5,409 bases of DNA from an uncultured Bacteroidales bacterium (GTDB taxonomy: Bacteria > Bacteroidota > Bacteroidia > Bacteroidales > Muribaculaceae), in contig CAMWQZ010000114.1 in the NCBI GenBank assembly GCA_947176515.1, forward strand, positions 1 to 5,409, read 5' to 3'. Below are positions 1 to 5,409 of this stretch, piece by piece. The notes below the pieces were generated by a model, which worked only from the letters and a program-made list of their open reading frames with translations, did no database searches and was not told the origin of the DNA. The position numbers and the translations under genes are program-made. The first letter of the stretch is position 1. Every line of letters begins with the position of its first letter.

Positions 1-241
1 TGAGCAGGAAGCCATCGCGCTTACCCATATGGCCTGTCTGGGGATGAATGCGCGACATGAGGAGTGAACCAATAATAAATGTACCGGCGGCAGTTCCGGC
101 AAAAGGCAGCCAATCGCTCTCGTGGTAATACACGCAGGTCAGGGTAGGGAACACAAGAAAAAACGCCTCAAACACCAACAACAAGCCGACTACACGTAGC
201 AGCTGGGCAATGTTGACCAAGGGTTTTTCGTAGCGCTTCAT
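1..241 (-). CDS. trkH: Trk potassium uptake protein TrkH, N-terminal part (runs off left edge)
   Basis: This is the first 80 codons of the membrane subunit of the Trk K+ uptake system; the rest lies beyond base 1. The ATG at 239-241 begins MKRYEKPLVNIAQLLRVVG. Two hydrophobic segments follow, at about residues 14-33 and 45-63, and then the positively charged stretch ending GKRDGFLL at residues 73-80. That motif matches the conserved (K/R)xREGFL segment that precedes the first pore-domain helices in TrkH/KtrB proteins. The pore loops with their selectivity-filter glycines are not in the window, so an intact channel cannot be confirmed. The start lies 15 bases after the trkA stop, which suggests co-transcription with trkA, whose product is the regulatory partner of TrkH. 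No clear Shine-Dalgarno site is seen in the gap, as is usual for Bacteroidota. Identification rests on the N-terminal motif and the neighbouring trkA. Confidence 0.88.
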   Translation of the reverse strand, partial: MKRYEKPLVNIAQLLRVVGLLLVFEAFFLVFPTLTCVYYHESDWLPFAGTAAGTFIIGSLLMSRIHPQTGHMGKRDGFLL

Positions 242-256
242 CTTGAGAGTCGGTTA

Positions 257-1591
257 CTAATTAAACAAGCGCTCGACTTTATGAATTGCACCCGAGAGAC
301 AGAACACAAGGACATGGTCGCCAGGTTGAATAGTGGTGTTACCGGTGATAAGCATGCCGTGATTGTCGCGGATTAGTCCGGCGAGGGTCATATCGCGTGA
401 CAGCCGGAGGTCTTTGACCGCAGCTTTGGTTATCTTAGATCCTGGTTTGGCTTCGAGTTCGGCTACTTCTGCGTCAGTAAGAGCCAGGCATTTTGAGGTC
501 GACGAGTCAGAGTCGAGCAGCATTTGGAAAATCGAGCTCGATGCAAGTAATTTCTTATTTATGATTGTCCCGATGTTGAGCCCTTCGGCTTGAGAAATAA
601 ACTGGATGTTCTCGACTTCAGCGATGGTCTTTTTCACACCGTGCTCCTTGGCTGTCAAACATGCAAGAATATTAGTCTCTGAGCTGTCAGTAAGCGCGAT
701 AAACGCGTCGGTTTCGTCCAGGCCTACATCGGCAAGCAGCTCCGGGTCGCGAGCGTCGCCATGGATAATATCGCAATCGGGACATTTGTCGGGAAGCTGA
801 TGACAACGTTTGAGGTTAGAATCAATAATGCGGAAACGGAAATTATCACCGGCCATGTTAGTGAGTCGCACGGCAATTTTGCTACCGCCCATGATGAGCA
901 CCCGGCGTATGCGGTGACTGACTTTGCCAGTAAGTTCGAGCAGGTCATGGACGTGGTCACGCGTGGTCGTGATGTAAAGGATGTCTCCCTCTTGGATGAG
1001 GTCATCGCCTCGCGGTATGATGGTCTCGTGGTTTCGCTTGATAGCCGACACGTGAAAGTGGTGGTTAGTGTATGCAAAATCTTTCAGATACATGCCAACG
1101 ATTTGTGCCGTCTTGGGCAGGCGTACTCCGACAAGTATAATCTGACCTTCGTGAAGTTCGAACCAGTGACGGACCCATGAGTGTTGGAGGGCGGTAATGA
1201 TTTCTACGGCGGCAAGGTATTCGGGATAAATCAGACGGTCAACGCCCATTCCTCTGACCATGTCGCGGTTGGCAGGGTCCATATAGTCATAACTTGCGAT
1301 ACGGGCTACGGTCGTTGTCGCCCCCAGGTTCTTAGCCATAGAGCAAGCAACAACGTTGCCGGTTTCGTAAGGCGTAACGGCTATGAAGAGGTCGGCTGAC
1401 GCGACGCGCGCTTCGCGAAGAGTCGAGAAAGTGGTAGGACTGCCGACAAGAGTCATTATGTTGTAATTGGAGTCAAGCGTGGCGAGGCGTTCGGCATCCT
1501 CGTCGATAAGGATGATATCCTGATTCTCATTTGAGAGCAGCTTGGCAAGATGAGCCCCGACTTCGCCGGCTCCGGCAATGACAATCTTCAT
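257..1591 (-). CDS. trkA: Trk potassium transporter regulatory subunit TrkA (two RCK repeats)
   Basis: This is the cytosolic NAD(H)-binding subunit that gates the TrkH K+ channel at the inner face of the membrane. The 444 residues form two RCK units, close to the usual length of about 450-460 for double-repeat TrkA. The first Rossmann repeat (about 1-125) has the full glycine motif GAGEVG at 7-12 and the ribose-binding acidic residue D30 at the end of strand 2. A TrkA_C domain follows at about 140-220. The second Rossmann repeat (about 229-345) has a degenerate glycine motif, GGSKIA at 235-240, but keeps D257 and HGDA at 278-281. A second TrkA_C domain covers about 370-444. So nucleotide binding is clear in repeat 1 and may be weak or lost in repeat 2, which is inference. 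The ATG overlaps the dxs stop as ATGA (1588-1591), supporting this start and translational coupling. The gene ends in TAG followed at once by an in-frame TAA (254-259). Confidence 0.95.
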   Translation of the reverse strand: MKIVIAGAGEVGAHLAKLLSNENQDIILIDEDAERLATLDSNYNIMTLVGSPTTFSTLREARVASADLFIAVTPYETGNVVACSMAKNLGATTTVARIASYDYMDPANRDMVRGMGVDRLIYPEYLAAVEIITALQHSWVRHWFELHEGQIILVGVRLPKTAQIVGMYLKDFAYTNHHFHVSAIKRNHETIIPRGDDLIQEGDILYITTTRDHVHDLLELTGKVSHRIRRVLIMGGSKIAVRLTNMAGDNFRFRIIDSNLKRCHQLPDKCPDCDIIHGDARDPELLADVGLDETDAFIALTDSSETNILACLTAKEHGVKKTIAEVENIQFISQAEGLNIGTIINKKLLASSSIFQMLLDSDSSTSKCLALTDAEVAELEAKPGSKITKAAVKDLRLSRDMTLAGLIRDNHGMLITGNTTIQPGDHVLVFCLSGAIHKVERLFN

Positions 1592-3534
1592 CTTTGTTGG
1601 ACGTTAGGTTTTGACGCCGAACGGATGGCCTTATAAATAGACTCGGAGTCAATGCCACACAGTTCGGCAAGTTGAGCCGGAGTGCCTTGAGGTATAAATT
1701 TATCAGGCAAACCGAGACGTGTGAGAGTTATATCTTTAATGTTGTTATCTTCAAGCCACTCGGCGACGGCGCTGCCGAGGCCGCCGTTGACAGTGCCATC
1801 CTCGATTGTTATGATATTAAGATGGCGGTCAGCTACTTCGCTTAATATTTCTTCGTCGAGCGGCTTAAGGAATATCATGTCATAGTGAGCGACCGAAATA
1901 CCCTCTGTTTCTGCGCGACTGATTGCTTCATTAACCTGATCGGCAATCGTCCCGATTGAAAGTATAGCCAGGTCTTTGCCCTCGCGCAACTTTTCACCTT
2001 TACCTATAGGGAGGGTGTGCATCTCACATTTCCAATCAGCTATTCGGCCTTTGCCGCGCGGATAGCGGATGGCTAAAGGTCCGCAATTCTCTGCCTGAGC
2101 GGTGAAAAGCAAGTGACGAAGCATATGCTCGTTGCGAGGAGCGGCGACAGTCATATTAGGGATTGTCCTCAAGTAAGCCAAATCGAAAGCTCCGTGATGA
2201 GTCGGGCCGTCTTCGCCGACGAGACCGGCGCGGTCGATGCAAAATGTCACACGCTGACGGTGTAGGGCAACGTCATGAATAATATGGTCATATGCACGTT
2301 GCAGGAAGCTTGAATAGATAGCGACAAAAGGCTGTTTGCCTTCTTTGGCGAGCCCTCCGGCAAATGTTACGGCATGCCCCTCTGATATACCAACATCAAA
2401 TACCCTATCGGGCATCTCGCGCTGCATAGTCGCGGTTGATGTGCCGGAAAGCATGGCGGCAGTGATGGCAACTATGTTATCATTATTCTTAGCAAGTTCA
2501 AGGAGCGTGTTGCCGAACACATCCTGATATTTTATCGGCTGGTTGTCGGTCGGAGCTTTTTCGAGGCGATTACCTGTTGATACATCAAATCTACCTGGTG
2601 CATGCCAGACGGCAGGGTCTTTTTCGGCAGGCTCATAGCCTTTGCCTTTGACAGTGCGGAGATGGAGTATGCGAGGTCCCTCCATGTCGCGGATATCATT
2701 GAGCACACGGATGATTGTAGGCAAGTCGTGTCCGTCAAACGGTCCGAAATAGCGTATGTTCAGCCCTTCGAAAATATTCTGCTGATGTGATAGGAGTGAT
2801 TTCAGACTATTGTTAAACCTCATTATCGAGCCTTTGCCGTTGTCAGAAATCAGTTTTAGTTTTCTCAAGGCTTTATAAGCTTTGTAACGAAGGTTGTTAT
2901 AAGTCTTGGATGTTGTGATATGAGCAAGATATGAATTTAGCGAACCGACGTTTCGGTCGATTGACATATCGTTGTCATTAAGGACGATGAGGAGATTATT
3001 GGGAGTGTTGGCTGCATTATTGATACCCTCGAAAGCGAGACCACCGCTTATCGAAGCATCACCAATAACTGCAACAACATTCCGCCGGGGAGAGTCGTGG
3101 TTGAGTTTGCTTGCCACAGCCATGCCGAGGGCGGCAGAAATTGAATTAGACGCGTGGCCGGCGGCAAATGTATCATAAACACTTTCGTCAGGATTAGGGA
3201 AACCGCTGAGACCGCCTAATTTACGGTTCTGGTTAAAGTTGTCGCGGCGCCCGGTCAGCACTTTATGACCGTAGGCCTGATGACCAACGTCCCAGACTAT
3301 GCGGTCATAAGGAGTATTGAATACATAGTGAAGCGCTACGGTCAGTTCGACTGCTCCCATACTCGAAGCAAAGTGTCCCGGATTGGTGGATAGAGAGTTA
3401 ATCAAGAACTGACGCAACTCGGCGCACACCTGCGGCAGTTGCTCAGGCGCGAGGCGACGCAAATCATCGGGAGAGTCGATGGTCGGGAGCAGGGGTGACG
3501 GTGCCGGTTGGTTATTGGTTGCCATTTTTGACAT
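1588..3534 (-). CDS. dxs: 1-deoxy-D-xylulose-5-phosphate synthase
   Basis: Dxs is the cytosolic thiamine-diphosphate enzyme that condenses pyruvate and glyceraldehyde 3-phosphate to 1-deoxy-D-xylulose 5-phosphate, the first step of the MEP isoprenoid pathway and a branch point to thiamine and pyridoxal phosphate. The 648 residues are complete; E. coli Dxs is about 620. H54 in [10 protein letters not shown] matches E. coli H49. The cofactor motif is GDAS at 158-161 with NDND at 186-189. H311 follows the PAEKDP segment, and E385 in [10 protein letters not shown] matches catalytic E370. R413, D442, H446 and R493 correspond to E. coli R398, D427, H431 and R478 (E. coli numbers from memory). A transketolase C-terminal domain fills about 515-640. 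All key residues are present, so the enzyme should be active. The start could be the ATG at 3534 or the one three codons later (3523-3525); either overlaps the upstream small ORF. The 3' end overlaps trkA by four bases. Confidence 0.97.
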   Translation of the reverse strand: MSKMATNNQPAPSPLLPTIDSPDDLRRLAPEQLPQVCAELRQFLINSLSTNPGHFASSMGAVELTVALHYVFNTPYDRIVWDVGHQAYGHKVLTGRRDNFNQNRKLGGLSGFPNPDESVYDTFAAGHASNSISAALGMAVASKLNHDSPRRNVVAVIGDASISGGLAFEGINNAANTPNNLLIVLNDNDMSIDRNVGSLNSYLAHITTSKTYNNLRYKAYKALRKLKLISDNGKGSIMRFNNSLKSLLSHQQNIFEGLNIRYFGPFDGHDLPTIIRVLNDIRDMEGPRILHLRTVKGKGYEPAEKDPAVWHAPGRFDVSTGNRLEKAPTDNQPIKYQDVFGNTLLELAKNNDNIVAITAAMLSGTSTATMQREMPDRVFDVGISEGHAVTFAGGLAKEGKQPFVAIYSSFLQRAYDHIIHDVALHRQRVTFCIDRAGLVGEDGPTHHGAFDLAYLRTIPNMTVAAPRNEHMLRHLLFTAQAENCGPLAIRYPRGKGRIADWKCEMHTLPIGKGEKLREGKDLAILSIGTIADQVNEAISRAETEGISVAHYDMIFLKPLDEEILSEVADRHLNIITIEDGTVNGGLGSAVAEWLEDNNIKDITLTRLGLPDKFIPQGTPAQLAELCGIDSESIYKAIRSASKPNVQQR

Positions 3535-3691
3535 ATTTCTTATAAAGTGGGACGAAAATTATAATAGCCGAGGCAACAATGACAAACGCCGTATATAGAG
3601 TAAACTTAGGTGTGTGAACTACAATATAACTCACCAACCCGAGCCAAAGAAGTCCGAGAATAACAAACCTCAAAATCACTGATGTCTTCAT
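3512..3691 (-). CDS. Small two-helix membrane protein of unknown function, upstream of dxs
   Basis: This ORF encodes 59 residues beginning [20 protein letters not shown]. Two hydrophobic segments are visible, at about residues 5-25 and 31-49, separated by a short HTPKFT linker, and the protein ends in a basic, polar tail ([10 protein letters not shown]). It is probably an inner-membrane hairpin. I do not recognise a named family. The frame is open back to an ATG at 3751 (79 residues), but that start is unlikely: a promoter -7 box lies at 3714-3721, inside the longer version, and the 20 extra residues are polar and do not look like a signal. The ATG at 3689-3691 sits about 18 bases after the predicted transcript start. 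The stop codon (3512-3514) lies inside dxs, giving a 23-base overlap in a different frame (14 bases if dxs starts at its second ATG). That suggests translational coupling with dxs. It is the likely first gene of the dxs-trkA-trkH transcript. Confidence 0.72.
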   Translation of the reverse strand: MKTSVILRFVILGLLWLGLVSYIVVHTPKFTLYTAFVIVASAIIIFVPLYKKYVKNGNQ

Positions 3692-3713
3692 GCCTATTAT
3701 AATGTTATTCTCG

Positions 3714-3744
3714 CAAAGATAACTATTCTTACGAAAATACGCAA
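3714..3744 (-). promoter_or_regulatory. Predicted Bacteroidota promoter for the small ORF-dxs-trkA-trkH unit
   Basis: Read on the minus strand, TATCTTTG (3714-3721) fits the Bacteroidota -7 consensus TAnnTTTG exactly. TTG at 3742-3744 lies 20 bases upstream of it, in the place of the -33 element of the primary sigma factor (usual spacing about 19-21). Transcription would start near 3709, giving a 5' leader of about 18 bases before the ATG at 3691. The site is in the only intergenic stretch of the window, between the exporter stop (3773) and the small ORF. I saw no operator palindrome or riboswitch-like leader, and the leader is too short to hold one. Confidence 0.7.
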
Positions 3745-3772
3745 CAGGCATGAGATATCAGCTTCATAAAAA

Positions 3773-4546
3773 TTAGTGGGATTGAGAGGTATATATTTGG
3801 TTCATATTACGTAATATGCGCCGTATGGTTTTCCATTTCGGGAAAATAGCCCATGGGCGCAGCGGTCCGTAGCTCACGAGGATTATTAATAAGGCTATTA
3901 AGCCGACAATTAGCAGCCAGCCATAAATTTCTTTCATCGAGACGACGAGCGCCTGAATCTGGACTATACCGTAGATGTTTTCAAATGGGATATGCAATGC
4001 TGATATCGAGCTGTTGGTCGCAGTGGCTCCAAGAAGGGCAGCATTTTTTGCAACTATATGTTGCAGCAATTCGCCAATGATGGCTGGTCCGAGTGTAGCG
4101 CTCATGACTGCGCCTGTGAAACCGTTGAGAGTCAATGCTTGTGGAAATACCTGGAATGGCAGACCGCTTTGCACGATTGAGGTGAGGTAGACAATTGATA
4201 TTATCACAGCTGCGGCTCCGCGACAGAATAAGGGGATGAAAAGCATCTCTTTCTCCACGCCATAATCAATAAAGAAGTAGAAGTATGCGAGATAAATTAT
4301 TGCGAGAGTGAAAGCGATGGTTGTCATGGTTTTATATCTCCATTTACGTTTTGCAAAAGTCAAGTATGTGAACACACATCCCACGATGATTCCGGCGAAG
4401 ACATACCAGTTGAGGTCAATCAAGTTTGTTTCGTCAAAACCAAGTATTGTTGCTGCATAGGTGTGCTCGAATACATGCTCGGTAGCAAGCAGAGTGAAAA
4501 ATACAAGATAGATGACTGTCGCCCTAATGACATTTCGGTTGGTCAT
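3773..4546 (-). CDS. C-terminal portion of the MFS exporter (helices 9-14, downstream of TAG)
   Basis: Taken from its first ATG, this piece has 257 residues (278-534 of the full frame). Helices lie at about 284-300, 324-341, 350-369, 378-400, 413-436 and 484-503. Between the last two is a long loop (437-483) that would be periplasmic in a DHA2 exporter. Helix 13 carries GFTGAVMSATLGPAIIGEL (418-436). The tail IFPKWKTIRRILRNMNQ is basic and cytosolic. The ATG at 4546 is an internal methionine of the exporter, not a natural start: it would omit helix 8 (about 247-262), which is encoded just before it. I list this ORF because gene callers will report it, but it should be read as the distal part of the interrupted gene. 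No promoter box was seen in the gap. Confidence 0.65.
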   Translation of the reverse strand: MTNRNVIRATVIYLVFFTLLATEHVFEHTYAATILGFDETNLIDLNWYVFAGIIVGCVFTYLTFAKRKWRYKTMTTIAFTLAIIYLAYFYFFIDYGVEKEMLFIPLFCRGAAAVIISIVYLTSIVQSGLPFQVFPQALTLNGFTGAVMSATLGPAIIGELLQHIVAKNAALLGATATNSSISALHIPFENIYGIVQIQALVVSMKEIYGWLLIVGLIALLIILVSYGPLRPWAIFPKWKTIRRILRNMNQIYTSQSH

Positions 4547-4654
4547 TGACCTGAATGAGATATATGGATGATGGAGAAACGATGCTCGCCATAAATTGAT
4601 GGCAAGGCAAGCCGCACCTAAGACTACAGCCCATCGTATTTCAAGAGCATCCCA

Positions 4655-4657
4655 CTA
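4655..4657 (-). other. In-frame amber codon (TAG) interrupting the exporter
   Basis: CTA on the plus strand at 4655-4657 gives TAG as codon 241, in the context VYGNFYD-TAG-WDALEIR, in the loop between helices 7 and 8. It is in frame with both halves: the distance from 4657 to 4546 is 111 bases, or 37 codons. One substitution from TGG, CAG, TAT, TAC, AAG or GAG would explain it. From memory of related exporters, which carry an aromatic run such as YDW here, Trp is the likeliest ancestral residue. Confidence 0.85.
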
Positions 4658-5377
4658 GTCATAGAAGTTGCCATAGACACAGATAAACGTGAAGCACATC
4701 ATAAATCCTGCCCACAGTATTGCGCCAAGCCAGTCAATGCCAAGCAGAGGAATAAACATTGGCCCTCTCACAGGCTTTACAAGCAGGATAACCATAATCA
4801 TCAGTAGTGTAAGCAGGCTTGTCATAATCCATTGCATCGCTTCCCACTCAAGATGAAAAGCAGTGTAGATTGTGGCTATGCCACTGAGCTGAATGACGCT
4901 GTCTACGATAATGTAGACATAGCAGAAGAATATGGCCATGTCGCGCACTGGTGTAATCCATAGCTGAATGGTTGAGTTACAGGCAAGTGTAGCCTGCATT
5001 CTGAACCAACCGGCTACAAAACAAGTAATGACGAGTAAGGGTACGGAATCTGTATTTGAGCAGATGAAGTTTGCAGCAATAAGTACAATAGCGGCGGCAA
5101 GTAACTGAGTGCGATTTGAAAAACGAAACTTCACCCTAAACATCACCGCAAAATTGATTGACATGCCTATAAGCGAGGCATAGCCGGCCATAAGTATGTC
5201 TTCTTGCATAAGAGCCGTTGTTCCGACCATGTCAGAGGCTGCGGCAAGATATACGCCTCCTGAAAACTGTATTATCAGTACAAAAAAGATAAAAAGCCAC
5301 GGTTTCAGACGGCGTGGTACCCAATTAGGTACATCAGGGATGTCAAACGGTCCCTGGGATGCGTGCCAGTCAGCCAT
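4655..5377 (-). CDS. N-terminal portion of the MFS exporter (helices 1-7, ends at TAG)
   Basis: The 240 residues up to the TAG begin MADWHASQGPFDIPDVPNWV and hold helices at about 26-47, 61-80, 91-106, 111-128, 147-170, 183-200 and 215-235. The first loop carries SDMVGTTALMQED (48-60) and the segment before helix 5 is STIQLWITPVRD (135-146). I do not see the classic antiporter motif C in helix 5 (IQLSGIATIY), so this is a divergent DHA2 branch. The frame is also open from a GTG at 5395, but the ATG at 5377 is preferred: it follows an upstream stop by one base (TGA, T, ATG) and gives the usual short polar N-terminus before RRLKPW. If translation ends at the TAG, this seven-helix fragment is unlikely to be a working exporter on its own. 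Confidence 0.75.
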   Translation of the reverse strand: MADWHASQGPFDIPDVPNWVPRRLKPWLFIFFVLIIQFSGGVYLAAASDMVGTTALMQEDILMAGYASLIGMSINFAVMFRVKFRFSNRTQLLAAAIVLIAANFICSNTDSVPLLVITCFVAGWFRMQATLACNSTIQLWITPVRDMAIFFCYVYIIVDSVIQLSGIATIYTAFHLEWEAMQWIMTSLLTLLMIMVILLVKPVRGPMFIPLLGIDWLGAILWAGFMMCFTFICVYGNFYD

Positions 5378-5378
5378 A

Positions 5379-5409
5379 TCAGTACTTAACCTCACATTCT
5401 GCGTTCATT
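5379..5409 (-). CDS. C-terminal tail of an upstream gene, possibly an HlyD/EmrA-type adaptor
   Basis: One frame entering from the right edge reads MNAECEVKY and stops at TGA (5379-5381), one base before the exporter ATG, which is typical spacing within an operon. The short sequence resembles the final beta strand of membrane-fusion adaptors (a GM-x-x-x-x-V-x-V type ending), and such adaptors commonly precede EmrB-like exporters. Ten codons are too few to be sure. A second frame (NERRM, stop at 5392-5394) is also open to the edge and cannot be excluded; the third is closed at 5405-5407. Confidence 0.4.
   Translation of the reverse strand, partial: MNAECEVKY

Larger units (their letters stand above)
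3773..5377 (-). pseudogene. EmrB/DHA2-type MFS multidrug exporter interrupted by one in-frame TAG
   Basis: From the ATG at 5375-5377 to the TAA at 3773-3775 there is one continuous frame of 534 sense-or-TAG codons, broken only by TAG at codon 241 (4655-4657). Ignoring that codon, the product has 14 predicted membrane helices, seven on each side of the TAG, which is the layout of DHA2 (EmrB/QacA) drug:H+ antiporters, and the length is normal for the family. The 36 codons between the TAG and the next ATG (4544-4546) read as credible protein (WDALEIR, then a hydrophobic helix, then LWRASFLHHPYISFRSM). This shows one gene with a point lesion, not two genes or a frameshift. The sequence looks unmistakably like the Bacteroidales EmrB-like exporters found with HlyD and TolC partners, where it would pump drugs or bile-like compounds; the substrate cannot be told. 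A TGG-to-TAG change is the simplest origin. The gene may be dead, or rescued by readthrough or an assembly error. Confidence 0.8.

Noticed and set aside
158..160. Possible loss of the thiamine-diphosphate motif in Dxs (residues 158-161 read GDAS, not GDGA; coordinates are residues)
   Set aside because: From memory, GDAS is the usual form in Bacteroidales Dxs, and the remaining catalytic residues are all present.
761..1180. 139-codon plus-strand ORF antisense to trkA
   Set aside because: It lies wholly inside trkA on the opposite strand, has no promoter-like sequence or recognisable protein features, and is explained as a shadow of trkA codon usage.
2586..2593. TAGATTTG on the minus strand, another -7 box match
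   Set aside because: It is within the dxs codons for RFD and has no gene start near it; chance match.
3165..3172. TACATTTG on the minus strand, a match to the Bacteroidota -7 box
   Set aside because: It is inside dxs and encoded by conserved residues (DTFA); no gene starts downstream nearby.
3692..3751. N-terminal extension of the small membrane protein to the ATG at 3751
   Set aside because: The predicted promoter -7 box lies inside it, and the extra 20 residues are polar with no signal-like features.
3692..3772. Rho-independent terminator after the exporter
   Set aside because: I looked for a GC-rich stem followed by a T-run on the minus strand and saw only a short GATATC palindrome, with no convincing hairpin.
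3773..5395. Two independent genes, or a naturally split half-transporter pair
   Set aside because: The 36 codons between the TAG and the next ATG encode an in-frame linker and helix 8, which a true split gene would not keep in a non-coding gap.

Overview
Every gene in this window lies on the minus strand, so transcription runs from high to low coordinates. The protein sequences, the lack of clear Shine-Dalgarno sites and a promoter of the TAnnTTTG type all point to Bacteroidota, most likely order Bacteroidales. A gut family such as Muribaculaceae is possible, but that is an impression and not shown. It looks like ordinary chromosome: no insertion sequence, CRISPR array, RNA gene or phage gene was seen.

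Region 1 (about 3773-5409) is the end of what looks like a multidrug-efflux operon. A few codons of an upstream gene, possibly an HlyD/EmrA-type adaptor, enter at the right edge and stop one base before a 14-helix MFS exporter of the EmrB/DHA2 type. The exporter reading frame has one in-frame TAG at 4655-4657, between helices 7 and 8, and is otherwise intact and in frame from 5377 to 3773. It therefore shows up as two ORFs, although it is one gene broken (or interrupted) by a single codon.

Region 2 (3692-3772) is a short intergenic stretch with a good Bacteroidota promoter. It starts a second transcription unit in this order: a 59-residue two-helix membrane protein, dxs (first enzyme of the MEP isoprenoid pathway), trkA (cytosolic regulatory subunit of the Trk potassium system) and trkH (the membrane subunit, cut by the left edge). 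The genes are tightly packed: the small ORF overlaps dxs by 23 bases, dxs and trkA share ATGA, and trkA and trkH are 15 bases apart. They are probably one polycistronic, translationally coupled mRNA. TrkA and TrkH work together in K+ uptake; the link to dxs is organisational and I see no biochemical reason for it.

I found no previously undescribed system. The observations most worth checking are the in-frame amber codon in the exporter (nonsense mutation, assembly error or readthrough), the TAG-TAA double stop of trkA, and the small membrane ORF nested against dxs.
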